From assembly GCA_905221455.1 (NCBI GenBank), contig CAJNDF010000002.1, positions 124,001 through 188,000 of the forward strand: a DNA stretch of 64,000 nucleotides, in the 5' to 3' direction. The first letter of the stretch is position 1; each line of letters begins with the position of its first letter. The translations under genes were made by a program, and so were the position numbers. The notes beneath the pieces were generated by a model that was given only the letters and a program-made list of their open reading frames with translations, had not been told where the DNA came from and ran no database searches. Origin of the DNA: a bacterium (GTDB lineage Bacteria; Bacillota; Bacilli; Lactobacillales; Streptococcaceae). Below, one piece after another: positions 36,130-47,890 of the stretch.

Positions 36130-38097
36130 ATGAAATCGAAAAAGTGGCTCTTAACAGCAGGAGTGGTCCTGAGCACAACAGCTCTTTTAGTGGCTTGTGG
36201 AAAAGCTGATAAAGAAGCAGATGCACCGACAACATTTTCATATGTCTATGCAGTAGATCCAGCATCTTTGGACTATAGTATAGCGACTCGTACATCTACA
36301 ACAGATGTCATCGGGAACGTGGTTGATGGCTTGATGGAAAACGACCAATACGGAAATGTTATTCCTTCCTTGGCTGAAGATTGGTCTGTGTCAAAAGATG
36401 GTCTGACTTATACCTATAAACTTCGTAAAGGAGTTAAATGGTACACTTCTGAAGGTGAAGAATACGCAGAAGTAACAGCCCATGACTTTGTAACAGGATT
36501 GAAACACGTTGCTGACGGTAAGTCAGACGGTGTCTCTCTCATCCAAAATTCAATCAAGGGTTTGGATGCCTACATGACTGGTGAAACAAATGATTTCTCT
36601 ACAGTTGGTGTTAAGGCCTTGGACGATTACACAGTCGAATATACCCTCAACAAACCAGAAAGTTTCTGGAACTCTAAAGTTACAACAGCAACGATGTTGC
36701 CTGTAAATGAAGAGTTTTTGAAGGCATCAGGCAAAGATTATGGAGCAGTTACTCCAGCAGGGATTCTTTACAATGGTCCTTATATCTTGAAGACCTTGAC
36801 GTCTAAATCGTTGATCGAATATGAGAAAAATCCAAACTACTGGGATAAAGAAAAGGTAAAAATTGAGAAGATTAAATTGACCTACTACGATGGTTCAGAT
36901 CAGGAATCGTTGATTCGTAGCTTCTCTTCAGGTGCCTATACGACAGCTCGTCTCTTCCCAAGTAGTTCAAACTTTGCTTCAACTTTGGAACAATACGGAG
37001 ATAAAATTACTTATAGCCCACAGGACTCAAGTAGCTATTACTTCACCTTTAACGTAAATCGTCAGTCATATAATAAAACTGCGAAAACAAGTGAAGAGCA
37101 AAAGACTTCTACAAAAGAAGCTATGCTTAATAAGGACTTCCGTCAGGCTATCAACTTTGCCTTCAACCGCCATTCTTATGCTGCCCAGCTAAATGGTGAA
37201 GACGGTGCGGATAAGATTATTCGTAACAGCCTAGTCCCTGACAACTTTGTACAAGCAGGTGGTAAGAACTTTGGTCAAATCGCTCAAGCAGAGTTGGTGA
37301 ACTATGGTGACCAGTGGAAAGGTGTTGAGCTAGTTGACGGTAAGGATTCTATCTACAACCCTGACAAGGCTAAGGCTGCCTTTGAAAAAGCTAAGAAAGA
37401 CTTGGAATCTAAAGGGGTAACCTTCCCAATTCATTTGGATGTCCCAGTTGAACAGACAGATACCATCGCCGTTCAACAAAGTAACTCTTTCAAACAGTCT
37501 ATCGAATCAACTCTTGGTGCTGAAAATGTTGTCATCGATGTTCTTCAAATGACAGATAATGAAAAGGAAACAATCACTTCACAAGCGCGTGTTCCTTCTC
37601 AAAAAGACTATGATTTGAACAGCACAGGATGGGCTCCAAGCTATCAAGACCCAGCATCTTATTTAACTATCATGGATCCTAAATCAGGTTCTGCTATGAA
37701 ACACCTTGGTATTACGAAAGGAAAAGATAAGGATGTTGTAGCTAAACTTGGTTTGGACCAATATAAGAAATTATTGGATGATGCAGATTCAGAAACTACG
37801 AATCTTGAAGAACGCTATGAAAAATATGCCAAAGCTCAAGCTTGGTTGACAGATAGTTCATTATTGATGCCAACAGCCTCATCTGGTGGTTCTCCAGTTG
37901 TAAGTAATGTAGTGCCATTCTCAAAACCATACTCACAAGTTGGTATTAAGGGTGACCCATATATCTTTAAAGGTATGAAATTGCAAAAAGATATCGTTAC
38001 AACCAAAGAATATGAAGAAGCACTGAAAAAATGGCAAAAAGAAAAATTGGAATCAAACGGTAAGTACCAAAAAGAACTAGAAAAACACATTAAATAA
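36130..38097 (+). CDS. Oligopeptide-binding lipoprotein (AliA/AliB-like)
   Basis: A 655-residue substrate-binding lipoprotein of the OppA family. The signal peptide ends with lipobox LVAC (Cys about 24). The family pattern runs from DPASLDYSIATRTSTTDVIGN (about 44-64) through LAEDWSVSKDGLTYTYKLR. The C-terminus ends in Lys-rich helices as in Ali proteins. It binds peptides and hands them to an Opp/Ami permease encoded elsewhere. AAAGGAGAT precedes the ATG at 36130. In S. pneumoniae TIGR4 the gene next to ilvE is, as I recall, a truncated binding protein; here it is full length. Confidence 0.92.
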   Translation: MKSKKWLLTAGVVLSTTALLVACGKADKEADAPTTFSYVYAVDPASLDYSIATRTSTTDVIGNVVDGLMENDQYGNVIPSLAEDWSVSKDGLTYTYKLRKGVKWYTSEGEEYAEVTAHDFVTGLKHVADGKSDGVSLIQNSIKGLDAYMTGETNDFSTVGVKALDDYTVEYTLNKPESFWNSKVTTATMLPVNEEFLKASGKDYGAVTPAGILYNGPYILKTLTSKSLIEYEKNPNYWDKEKVKIEKIKLTYYDGSDQESLIRSFSSGAYTTARLFPSSSNFASTLEQYGDKITYSPQDSSSYYFTFNVNRQSYNKTAKTSEEQKTSTKEAMLNKDFRQAINFAFNRHSYAAQLNGEDGADKIIRNSLVPDNFVQAGGKNFGQIAQAELVNYGDQWKGVELVDGKDSIYNPDKAKAAFEKAKKDLESKGVTFPIHLDVPVEQTDTIAVQQSNSFKQSIESTLGAENVVIDVLQMTDNEKETITSQARVPSQKDYDLNSTGWAPSYQDPASYLTIMDPKSGSAMKHLGITKGKDKDVVAKLGLDQYKKLLDDADSETTNLEERYEKYAKAQAWLTDSSLLMPTASSGGSPVVSNVVPFSKPYSQVGIKGDPYIFKGMKLQKDIVTTKEYEEALKKWQKEKLESNGKYQKELEKHIK

Positions 38098-38101
38098 AGT
38101 A

Positions 38102-38142
38102 GAAAACTCTATATCAGACTTGGAATGATATGGAGTTTTTTC
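38102..38142 (+). terminator. Terminator after the peptide-binding lipoprotein gene
   Basis: AAAACTCTATATC pairs with GATATGGAGTTTT over AGACTTGGAAT, followed by TTTTTT. Confidence 0.85.
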
Positions 38143-38195
38143 TTGCTAGTTTTAGGATTTTCTTGTAAAATAGAAAAAGTGAAGAGAGGTATGAA

Positions 38196-38426
38196 ATGAG
38201 TAAGAAAGATAAAAAAATTGAAATTCAAGTAGCAGATGCCAAGGTTAATGTAGGAAAAGACAGTTTTGAAGGTTATACATTGACTATCGGTAAAAAAGTT
38301 ATCGGAGAAATTGCCGAATTAGATGGACAATTTGCCATCATAAAGAATGGGAATGTCGATAGTTTTTATAAAAAATTGGAAAAAGCTGTGGAAATTTTGA
38401 TTGAAAATTATAATTTAGCAAAATAA
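38196..38426 (+). CDS. DUF2969 family small protein
   Basis: 76 residues, basic N-terminus (MSKKDKKIEIQ), no signal peptide, and a C-terminal helix (about 55-74). It fits DUF2969, a short protein of lactic acid bacteria of unknown function. GAGAGGTATGAA precedes the ATG. It stands just before the tRNA pair and may be cotranscribed with nothing else, since the tRNAs have their own promoter. Confidence 0.8.
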   Translation: MSKKDKKIEIQVADAKVNVGKDSFEGYTLTIGKKVIGEIAELDGQFAIIKNGNVDSFYKKLEKAVEILIENYNLAK

Positions 38427-38429
38427 GTC

Positions 38430-38458
38430 TTGTTTTTTTGAAATTTTCATGATATAAT
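38430..38458 (+). promoter_or_regulatory. Promoter of the tRNA-Tyr/tRNA-Gln pair
   Basis: TTGTTT (38430-38435), 17 nt, TATAAT (38453-38458) with TGA before it (extended -10). Confidence 0.7.
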
Positions 38459-38475
38459 AGTTCATGTTGATTGTA

Positions 38476-38556
38476 GGAGAGATAGCGAAGAGGCTAAACG
38501 CGGCGGACTGTAAATCCGCTCCTTCGGGTTCGGGGGTTCGAATCCCTCTCTCTCCA
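38476..38556 (+). tRNA. tRNA-Tyr (anticodon GTA)
   Basis: 81 nt. Acceptor GGAGAGA pairs with TCTCTCC, discriminator A. Anticodon GTA at 38510-38512. A long variable arm (CTCCTTCGGGT region) marks a class II tRNA, and the T arm has GGTTCGAATCC. The CCA end is not encoded: the CCA seen is the last acceptor bases plus the discriminator. Confidence 0.97.
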
Positions 38557-38565
38557 TTTCATCAA

Positions 38566-38637
38566 TGGGGTATAGCCAAGCGGTAAGGCAAGGGACTTTG
38601 ACTCCCTCATGCGTTGGTTCGAATCCAGCTACCCCAG
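38566..38637 (+). tRNA. tRNA-Gln (anticodon TTG)
   Basis: 72 nt. Acceptor TGGGGTA pairs with TACCCCA, discriminator G. The anticodon loop CTTTGAC gives TTG at 38598-38600, and the T arm has GGTTCGAATCC. CCA is not encoded. It lies nine bases after tRNA-Tyr, so they form one transcript. Confidence 0.97.
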
Positions 38638-38666
38638 TTCTTAGGTAATGATCAAGATAAAAAGCA

Positions 38667-38694
38667 AAATATCTTAGGGTATTTTATTTTTATA
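38667..38694 (+). terminator. Terminator of the tRNA operon
   Basis: AAAATATC pairs with GGTATTTT over TTAG, followed by ATTTTTAT. Confidence 0.65.
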
Positions 38695-38798
38695 ATTGAA
38701 AGACGTGAACGATATGAACATGTTCTTGCGGGTGCTTAGGAAAAAAATTATAAGTATGTCAAGTTTAAGAAAAACTTGATTGTTGGAGGATTTTTTAG

Positions 38799-40001
38799 AT
38801 GAACGAATTTGAAGATTTGCTAAATAGCGTTAGCCAAGTTGAGACTGGTGATGTTGTTAGTGCTGAAGTATTGACAGTTGATGCGACTCAAGCTAACGTT
38901 GCAATCTCTGGAACTGGTGTTGAAGGTGTCTTGACTCTTCGCGAATTGACAAACGATCGCGATGCAGATATCAATGACTTTGTTAAAGTAGGAGAAGTAT
39001 TGGATGTTCTTGTACTTCGTCAAGTAGTTGGTAAAGATACTGATACAGTTACATACCTTGTATCTAAAAAACGCCTTGAAGCTCGCAAAGCATGGGACAA
39101 ACTTGTTGGTCGCGAAGAAGAAGTTGTTACTGTTAAAGGAACTCGTGCCGTTAAAGGTGGACTTTCAGTAGAATTTGAAGGTGTTCGTGGATTTATCCCA
39201 GCTTCAATGTTGGATACTCGTTTCGTACGTAACACTGAGCGTTTTGTAGGTCAAGAATTTGATGCTAAAATCAAAGAAGTTGACGCTAAAGAAAACCGCT
39301 TCATCCTTTCACGTCGTGAAGTTGTTGAAGCAGCTACAGCAGCAGCTCGCGCTGAAGTATTCGGTAAATTGGCTGTTGGTGATGTAGTAACTGGTAAAGT
39401 TGCTCGTATCACAAGCTTCGGTGCTTTCATCGACCTTGGTGGTGTTGACGGATTGGTTCACTTGACTGAATTGTCACATGAACGTAACGTTTCACCAAAA
39501 TCAGTTGTAACTGTTGGTGAAGAAATTGAAGTGAAAATCCTTGATCTTAACGAAGAAGAAGGACGTGTATCACTTTCACTTAAGGCAACAACACCTGGAC
39601 CATGGGATGGCGTTGAGCAAAAATTGGCTAAAGGTGATGTAGTAGAAGGAACAGTTAAACGTTTGACTGACTTCGGTGCATTTGTTGAAGTATTGCCAGG
39701 TATCGATGGACTTGTTCACGTATCACAAATTTCACACAAACGTATTGAAAATCCAAAAGAAGCTCTTAAAGTTGGTCAAGAAGTTCAAGTTAAAGTTCTT
39801 GAAGTTAACGCAGATGCAGAACGCGTATCACTTTCTATCAAAGCTCTTGAAGAGCGTCCAGCTCAAGAAGAAGGACAAAAAGAAGAAAAACGTGCTGCTC
39901 GTCCACGTCGTCCAAAACGTCAAGAAAAACGTGATTTCGAACTTCCAGAAACACAAACAGGATTCTCAATGGCTGACTTGTTCGGTGATATCGAACTTTA
40001 A
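38799..40001 (+). CDS. rpsA: 30S ribosomal protein S1 (four S1 domains)
   Basis: A 400-residue RNA-binding protein with four S1 (OB-fold) repeats, at about residues 15-85, 100-170, 190-262 and 275-345. The third and fourth have the canonical GKVARITSFGAFIDLGG and GTVKRLTDFGAFVEV starts. A Lys/Arg-rich tail follows. This is the Firmicute four-domain form, shorter than the six-domain E. coli S1. It may assist translation of structured mRNAs. GGAGGATTTTTTAG precedes the ATG, and a small hairpin (TCAAGTTT with AAACTTGA, about 38758-38778) lies in the leader. Confidence 0.96.
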   Translation: MNEFEDLLNSVSQVETGDVVSAEVLTVDATQANVAISGTGVEGVLTLRELTNDRDADINDFVKVGEVLDVLVLRQVVGKDTDTVTYLVSKKRLEARKAWDKLVGREEEVVTVKGTRAVKGGLSVEFEGVRGFIPASMLDTRFVRNTERFVGQEFDAKIKEVDAKENRFILSRREVVEAATAAARAEVFGKLAVGDVVTGKVARITSFGAFIDLGGVDGLVHLTELSHERNVSPKSVVTVGEEIEVKILDLNEEEGRVSLSLKATTPGPWDGVEQKLAKGDVVEGTVKRLTDFGAFVEVLPGIDGLVHVSQISHKRIENPKEALKVGQEVQVKVLEVNADAERVSLSIKALEERPAQEEGQKEEKRAARPRRPKRQEKRDFELPETQTGFSMADLFGDIEL

Positions 40002-40019
40002 TCAAATTGAAAATTCACA

Positions 40020-40053
40020 AAATCCTTTGTTTTCTAAACAAGGGATTTTTCTT
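40020..40053 (+). terminator. Terminator of rpsA
   Basis: AAATCCTTTGTTT pairs with AAACAAGGGATTT over TCT, followed by TTTTC. Confidence 0.9.
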
Positions 40054-40071
40054 TTGTCTGCAAGCCTTTTT

Positions 40072-40080
40072 TGATATAAT
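40072..40080 (+). promoter_or_regulatory. Extended -10, TGATATAAT, of the GAF-dnaX operon
   Basis: It ends six bases before the ATG at 40087, predicting a transcript that begins at or next to the start codon. Confidence 0.7.
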
Positions 40081-40086
40081 AGTTCT

Positions 40087-40584
40087 ATGTTAGAATCAGA
40101 AAAACAATCACGTTATCAAATGTTAAATGAAGAGCTCTCTTTTTTATTGGAAGGTGAAACCAATGTTTTGTCTAATCTTTCCAACGCTAGTGCTCTTCTA
40201 AAATCACGCTTTCCTAATACCGTATTTGCAGGCTTTTATCTGTTCGATGGAAAGGAATTGGTTTTGGGCCCCTTCCAAGGAGGTGTTTCCTGCATCCGTA
40301 TCTCACTAGGCAAGGGTGTTTGTGGTGAGGCAGCTCATTTTCAGGAAACTGTTCTAGTTGGTGATGTAACGACCTATCCCAACTATATTTCTTGTGATAG
40401 TCGGGCTAAAAGTGAAATTGTTGTGCCGATGGTAAAGAATGGTCAATTACTTGGGGTTCTGGATTTGGATTCTTCAGAGATTGATGATTATGATGCTATG
40501 GATCGAGATTATTTGGAACAATTTGTCGCTATTTTGCTTGAAAAGACAGAATGGGACTTTACAATGTTTGGGGAGAAAGCCTAA
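40087..40584 (+). CDS. GAF-domain protein, probable free methionine-R-sulfoxide reductase
   Basis: 165 residues forming one GAF domain. The fRMsr family cysteines appear in GGVSCIRI (Cys about 76), GKGVCGEAA (Cys about 86) and YISCDS (Cys about 110), arranged as in enzymes that reduce free Met-(R)-sulfoxide with thioredoxin. [11 protein letters not shown] near residue 140 closes the binding pocket. The role in oxidative repair is inferred from the family. There is no ribosome binding site and the ATG lies six bases after the -10, so it is likely translated from a leaderless mRNA. Its TAA overlaps the dnaX start by one base. Confidence 0.88.
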   Translation: MLESEKQSRYQMLNEELSFLLEGETNVLSNLSNASALLKSRFPNTVFAGFYLFDGKELVLGPFQGGVSCIRISLGKGVCGEAAHFQETVLVGDVTTYPNYISCDSRAKSEIVVPMVKNGQLLGVLDLDSSEIDDYDAMDRDYLEQFVAILLEKTEWDFTMFGEKA

Positions 40585-42239
40585 TGTATCAAGCACTTTA
40601 TCGAAAATATAGAAGTCAAAACTTCTCTCAGTTGGTTGGTCAAGAAGTTGTGGCTAAGACTCTTAAACAAGCAGTGGAGCAAGAGAAAATAAGTCATGCC
40701 TATCTTTTTTCTGGTCCTCGTGGAACGGGAAAAACCAGTGTGGCTAAGATTTTTGCCAAGGCTATGAACTGTCCCAATCAAGTGGGTGGTGAACCATGTA
40801 ATAACTGCTATATCTGTCAAGCAGTGACGGACGGTAGTTTAGAAGATGTCATTGAAATGGATGCGGCCTCTAATAATGGGGTGGATGAAATTCGTGAAAT
40901 CCGTGATAAATCAACCTACGCCCCTAGCCTTGCCCGCTACAAGGTCTATATCATAGACGAGGTTCACATGCTGTCTACAGGGGCTTTTAATGCTCTTCTA
41001 AAGACGCTGGAAGAGCCAACACAGAATGTGGTCTTTATTTTAGCTACTACTGAATTGCACAAGATTCCTGCCACTATTCTATCACGTGTCCAACGTTTTG
41101 AGTTTAAATCAATTAAGACACAGGATATTAAGGAACATATCCATTATATCTTAGAAAAGGAAAATATCAGTTCTGAACCAGAGGCTGTAGAAATCATTGC
41201 CAGACGGGCTGAAGGTGGAATGCGGGATGCCTTGTCTATTTTGGATCAAGCCCTGAGTTTGACACAGGGAAACGAGCTGACGACTGCCATCTCTGAAGAA
41301 ATTACAGGTACCATTAGCCTGTCTGCCTTGGATGATTATGTGGCTGCCTTATCTCAACAGGATGTTCCCAAGGCTTTGTCTTGCTTGAATCTTCTTTTTG
41401 AGAATGGTAAGAGTATGACTCGTTTTGTGACTGACCTTTTGCACTATTTAAGAGACTTGTTAATTGTTCAAACAGGTGGAGAAAACACTCATCATAGTAC
41501 AGTCTTTGTAGAAAATTTGGCACTTCCTCAAGAAAATCTGTTTGAAATGATTCGCTTGGCGACAGTCAGTTTAGCAGATATTAAGTCTAGTTTGCAGCCC
41601 AAGATTTATGCTGAGATGATGACCATCCGTTTGGCGGAGATTAAGCCCGAACCAGCTTTTTCTGGTGCAGTTGAACATGAAATTTCTGCATTGAGACAGG
41701 AAGTTGCCCGTCTCAACCAAGAACTCGCAAATGTAGGAACTATACCCAAGCCAACTAGTCCAGCACCTAGTCGTCCAGCGGCGGGCAAGGCAGTCTATCG
41801 TGTGGATCGCAATAAAGTGCAATCTATTTTACAAGAGGCCGTCGAAAATCCTGATTTAGCACGTCAAAATTTAATTCGCTTGCAGAATGCCTGGGGAGAG
41901 GTAATTGAAAGTCTAGGTGGACCGGACAAGGCTTTGCTGGTTGGTTCTCAACCGGTTGCGGCCAATGAACACCATGCCATTCTTGCTTTTGAATCTAACT
42001 TCAATGCTGGTCAAACAATGAAACGGGACAATCTCAACACCATGTTTGGCAATATCCTCAGTCAGGCAGCAGGTTTTTCACCTGAAATTTTAGCTATTTC
42101 CATGGAGGAATGGAAAGAAGTTCGTGCAGCCTTTTCAGCCAAAGCCAAATCTTCTCAAGCTGAAAAAGAAGCAGAAGAAAGTCTGATTCCGGAAGGATTT
42201 GAATTTTTGGCAGATAAAGTGAAGGTAGAGGAAGACTAA
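40584..42239 (+). CDS. dnaX: DNA polymerase III subunits gamma and tau
   Basis: A 551-residue clamp-loader ATPase. Walker A is GPRGTGKTS (about 43-51). The zinc module shows the cysteine set in CPNQ...CNNCYIC (about 62-80). Walker B is IIDEVHML, and sensor SRVQRF (about 168) is the arginine-finger SRC-like motif. The C-terminal half matches a tau-like extension with a coiled-coil (EISALRQEVARLNQEL). GGGGAGAAAG precedes the ATG at 40584, which overlaps the GAF stop. I see no A7-type slippery site with a stem-loop, so one product is expected. Confidence 0.96.
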   Translation: MYQALYRKYRSQNFSQLVGQEVVAKTLKQAVEQEKISHAYLFSGPRGTGKTSVAKIFAKAMNCPNQVGGEPCNNCYICQAVTDGSLEDVIEMDAASNNGVDEIREIRDKSTYAPSLARYKVYIIDEVHMLSTGAFNALLKTLEEPTQNVVFILATTELHKIPATILSRVQRFEFKSIKTQDIKEHIHYILEKENISSEPEAVEIIARRAEGGMRDALSILDQALSLTQGNELTTAISEEITGTISLSALDDYVAALSQQDVPKALSCLNLLFENGKSMTRFVTDLLHYLRDLLIVQTGGENTHHSTVFVENLALPQENLFEMIRLATVSLADIKSSLQPKIYAEMMTIRLAEIKPEPAFSGAVEHEISALRQEVARLNQELANVGTIPKPTSPAPSRPAAGKAVYRVDRNKVQSILQEAVENPDLARQNLIRLQNAWGEVIESLGGPDKALLVGSQPVAANEHHAILAFESNFNAGQTMKRDNLNTMFGNILSQAAGFSPEILAISMEEWKEVRAAFSAKAKSSQAEKEAEESLIPEGFEFLADKVKVEED

Positions 42240-42251
42240 AGAAAGATTTCA

Positions 42252-42260
42252 TGATACAAT
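42252..42260 (+). promoter_or_regulatory. Extended -10, TGATACAAT, before the DUF3272 gene
   Basis: Ends six bases before the ATG at 42267, the same geometry as at 40072 and 18537. Confidence 0.55.
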
Positions 42261-42266
42261 AAGTTT

Positions 42267-42461
42267 ATGAATAGACAACAATTTATTATCATCGCGCTGT
42301 TTACAGCTGCTGAGACCTATTTTTTCAATGAAGCCTGGATGACTGGTCGCTATATTATGGCAGCCTTTTGGGCCATTTTGCTCTTTAGAAATTTTCGAGT
42401 GAGTTACTTGATGGGCAAAATAGTAGATGTCATTGACCAGCATTTAAAAGGGAAAGACTAG
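42267..42461 (+). CDS. DUF3272 family small membrane protein
   Basis: 64 residues. One or two hydrophobic segments (about 5-17 and 26-40) suggest a small membrane protein; the basic C-terminus would face the cytoplasm. It fits DUF3272, found in streptococci and of unknown role. No ribosome binding site is visible, and an extended -10 ends six bases upstream, again suggesting a leaderless mRNA. It is followed by a terminator. Confidence 0.75.
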   Translation: MNRQQFIIIALFTAAETYFFNEAWMTGRYIMAAFWAILLFRNFRVSYLMGKIVDVIDQHLKGKD

Positions 42462-42483
42462 TCCTCAGCTTCTAGACAAAATC

Positions 42484-42506
42484 AAAGCCTTTTAGGCTTT
42501 TTTTTG
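42484..42506 (+). terminator. Terminator before the suf operon
   Basis: AAAGCC pairs with GGCTTT over TTTTA, followed by eight T. Confidence 0.9.
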
Positions 42507-42611
42507 TTATACTATAAAAGTATATTTATTGACCTATTACCGTATTTTCTAGGGAAAACGAGTATGTTTCTAGTAAGTACTGTAAAGGCCTTGAAAAAGA
42601 AAGGAACTATC

Positions 42612-43382
42612 ATGTCAGTATTAGAGATCAAAGATCTTCACGTTGAGATTGAAGGAAAAGAAATTTTAAAAGGGGTTAACCTGACCCTGAAAACAGGAGA
42701 AATTGCCGCTATCATGGGACCAAATGGTACTGGTAAATCAACTCTTTCAGCCGCTATTATGGGAAATCCAAACTATGAAGTTACCAAAGGTGAAGTCTTG
42801 TTTGATGGCGTAAACATCCTTGAGTTGGAAGTGGATGAGCGTGCGCGTATGGGACTTTTCCTTGCTATGCAATACCCGTCTGAAATTCCTGGAATTACCA
42901 ATGCTGAGTTTCTTCGTGCAGCCATGAATGCTGGTAAAGAAGATGATGAGAAGATCTCAGTTCGTGAATTTATCACTAAGTTGGACGAGAAAATGGAATT
43001 GCTCAACATGAAAGAAGAAATGGCAGAGCGTTACCTCAATGAAGGTTTCTCTGGTGGTGAGAAAAAACGTAATGAAATTCTTCAGCTTTTGATGTTGGAA
43101 CCAACTTTTGCCCTTCTTGATGAGATTGACTCTGGTCTTGATATTGACGCTCTTAAAGTTGTATCTAAAGGTGTGAATGCCATGCGTGGTGAAGGATTTG
43201 GTGCTATGATTATCACTCACTACCAACGTCTTTTGAACTACATCACACCTGATGTGGTACACGTGATGATGGAAGGTCGTGTTGTCCTTTCTGGTGGTCC
43301 AGAATTGGCTGCGCGTTTGGAACGTGAAGGATACGCAAAACTAGCTGAAGAACTTGGCTACGACTACAAGGAAGAATTGTAA
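42612..43382 (+). CDS. sufC: Fe-S cluster assembly ATPase SufC
   Basis: A 256-residue soluble ABC ATPase that joins SufB and SufD to form the Fe-S scaffold. It has Walker A GPNGTGKST (about 35-43), signature FSGGEKKRNEI (about 149-159) and Walker B FALLDEIDSGLD. The start MSVLEIKDL has AAGGAAC upstream; a longer frame to 42504 has no binding site. First of five adjacent genes in the order sufCDSUB, the only Fe-S assembly system in this window and typically the only one in streptococci. Confidence 0.98.
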   Translation: MSVLEIKDLHVEIEGKEILKGVNLTLKTGEIAAIMGPNGTGKSTLSAAIMGNPNYEVTKGEVLFDGVNILELEVDERARMGLFLAMQYPSEIPGITNAEFLRAAMNAGKEDDEKISVREFITKLDEKMELLNMKEEMAERYLNEGFSGGEKKRNEILQLLMLEPTFALLDEIDSGLDIDALKVVSKGVNAMRGEGFGAMIITHYQRLLNYITPDVVHVMMEGRVVLSGGPELAARLEREGYAKLAEELGYDYKEEL

Positions 43383-43409
43383 TTCCCTCGTATCTTTTAG
43401 GAGAAGTAA

Positions 43410-46336
<2,927 letters not shown>

Positions 46337-46393
46337 GACAAGTTTCTTTTGTCTTACGAATCAGTAGAAATGAAGAATGAAAGAAAGGATATT

Positions 46394-47806
46394 ATGGCTG
46401 AAGAAAGAGTAGAACCAAAACCAATTGATCTTGGTGAATATAAATTTGGTTTCCATGACGATGTAGAGCCTGTCCTATCGACAGGAAAAGGATTGAACGA
46501 AGAAGTCATTCGCGAATTATCAGCTGCTAAGGGAGAACCTGAGTGGATGTTAGAATTCCGTTTGAAGTCTTATGAAACCTTCAAAAAAATGCCTATGCAA
46601 ACCTGGGGAGCAGACTTGTCAGAGATTGACTTTGATGACTTGATCTACTACCAAAAACCATCTGATAAACCAGCCCGTTCTTGGGATGACGTTCCTGAAA
46701 AGATTAAAGAAACCTTTGAACGTATTGGTATACCAGAAGCTGAGCGTGCTTATTTAGCAGGTGCCTCTGCCCAGTACGAGTCAGAAGTGGTTTACCACAA
46801 CATGAAGGAAGAGTTCCAAAAATTGGGGATTATCTTTACAGATACAGATTCTGCCCTCAAGGAATACCCAGATTTGTTCAAACAATACTTTGCGAAGTTG
46901 GTACCGCCGACTGATAACAAGTTGGCTGCCCTTAACTCAGCAGTATGGTCAGGTGGAACCTTTATCTACGTACCAAAAGGTGTTAAGGTAGATATTCCGC
47001 TTCAAACCTACTTCCGTATCAACAACGAAAATACAGGTCAGTTTGAACGTACCTTGATTATCGTTGACGAGGGAGCAAGTGTCCACTATGTAGAAGGATG
47101 TACAGCACCAACATATTCAAGCAACAGCTTGCACGCAGCCATTGTAGAAATCTTTGCCTTGGACGGAGCTTATATGCGTTATACGACTATTCAAAACTGG
47201 TCTGACAACGTTTATAACTTGGTAACGAAACGTGCCAAAGCATTGAAAGATGCGACTGTTGAGTGGATTGATGGTAACTTGGGTGCCAAAACAACCATGA
47301 AATACCCATCTGTTTACCTAGATGGAGAAGGTGCGCGTGGAACCATGCTTTCGATCGCCTTTGCTAATGCAGGGCAACACCAAGACACTGGTGCTAAGAT
47401 GATCCACAACGCTCCACATACAAGCTCATCTATTGTTTCAAAATCCATCGCTAAAGGCGGAGGAAAGGTAGACTATCGTGGACAAGTAACCTTTAACAAA
47501 AACTCTAAGAAATCTGTCTCTCACATCGAGTGTGATACCATTATCATGGATGACTTATCAGCATCAGATACTATTCCATTTAATGAAATTCACAACTCGC
47601 AAGTTGCTTTGGAACACGAAGCTAAGGTTTCTAAGATTTCAGAAGAACAACTCTATTACCTCATGAGCCGTGGATTGTCAGAATCTGAGGCAACAGAGAT
47701 GATTGTCATGGGATTTGTAGAGCCTTTCACAAAAGAACTTCCAATGGAATACGCCGTTGAGCTTAATCGCTTGATTAGCTATGAGATGGAAGGGTCAGTT
47801 GGATAA
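46394..47806 (+). CDS. sufB: Fe-S cluster assembly scaffold subunit SufB
   Basis: A 470-residue partner of SufD in the SufBC2D scaffold. It has the conserved beta-helix region [10 protein letters not shown] (Cys about 236), the late Cys in SHIECDTI (about 378), and the ending [21 protein letters not shown] (quoted in part, about 419-438). Length is that of streptococcal SufB. AAAGGATATT precedes ATG at 46394; an earlier in-frame start at 46349 lacks one. Last gene of the suf operon; a bidirectional terminator follows. Confidence 0.97.
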   Translation: MAEERVEPKPIDLGEYKFGFHDDVEPVLSTGKGLNEEVIRELSAAKGEPEWMLEFRLKSYETFKKMPMQTWGADLSEIDFDDLIYYQKPSDKPARSWDDVPEKIKETFERIGIPEAERAYLAGASAQYESEVVYHNMKEEFQKLGIIFTDTDSALKEYPDLFKQYFAKLVPPTDNKLAALNSAVWSGGTFIYVPKGVKVDIPLQTYFRINNENTGQFERTLIIVDEGASVHYVEGCTAPTYSSNSLHAAIVEIFALDGAYMRYTTIQNWSDNVYNLVTKRAKALKDATVEWIDGNLGAKTTMKYPSVYLDGEGARGTMLSIAFANAGQHQDTGAKMIHNAPHTSSSIVSKSIAKGGGKVDYRGQVTFNKNSKKSVSHIECDTIIMDDLSASDTIPFNEIHNSQVALEHEAKVSKISEEQLYYLMSRGLSESEATEMIVMGFVEPFTKELPMEYAVELNRLISYEMEGSVG

Positions 47807-47859
47807 AATTTGATTTTAGATTTACTAAAAATCAAGGACTTTGAAGAAGAACTTATAAC

Positions 47860-47890
47860 AAAAAAATCGCGGTTTAAATCGCGATTTTTT
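47860..47890. terminator. Bidirectional terminator between sufB and dacA
   Basis: AAAAAAATCGCG pairs with CGCGATTTTTTT over GTTTAAAT, with T runs on both strands. It touches the dacA stop on the minus strand. Confidence 0.92.

Noticed and set aside
38551..38556. Encoded CCA end of tRNA-Tyr
   Set aside because: The CC belongs to the acceptor stem and A is the discriminator base.
40584..42239. Programmed frameshift in dnaX giving gamma
   Set aside because: No A7-type slippery sequence with a following stem-loop was seen.
46349..46393. Upstream start for sufB
   Set aside because: No ribosome binding site; 46394 has AAAGGAT and gives the family N-terminus.
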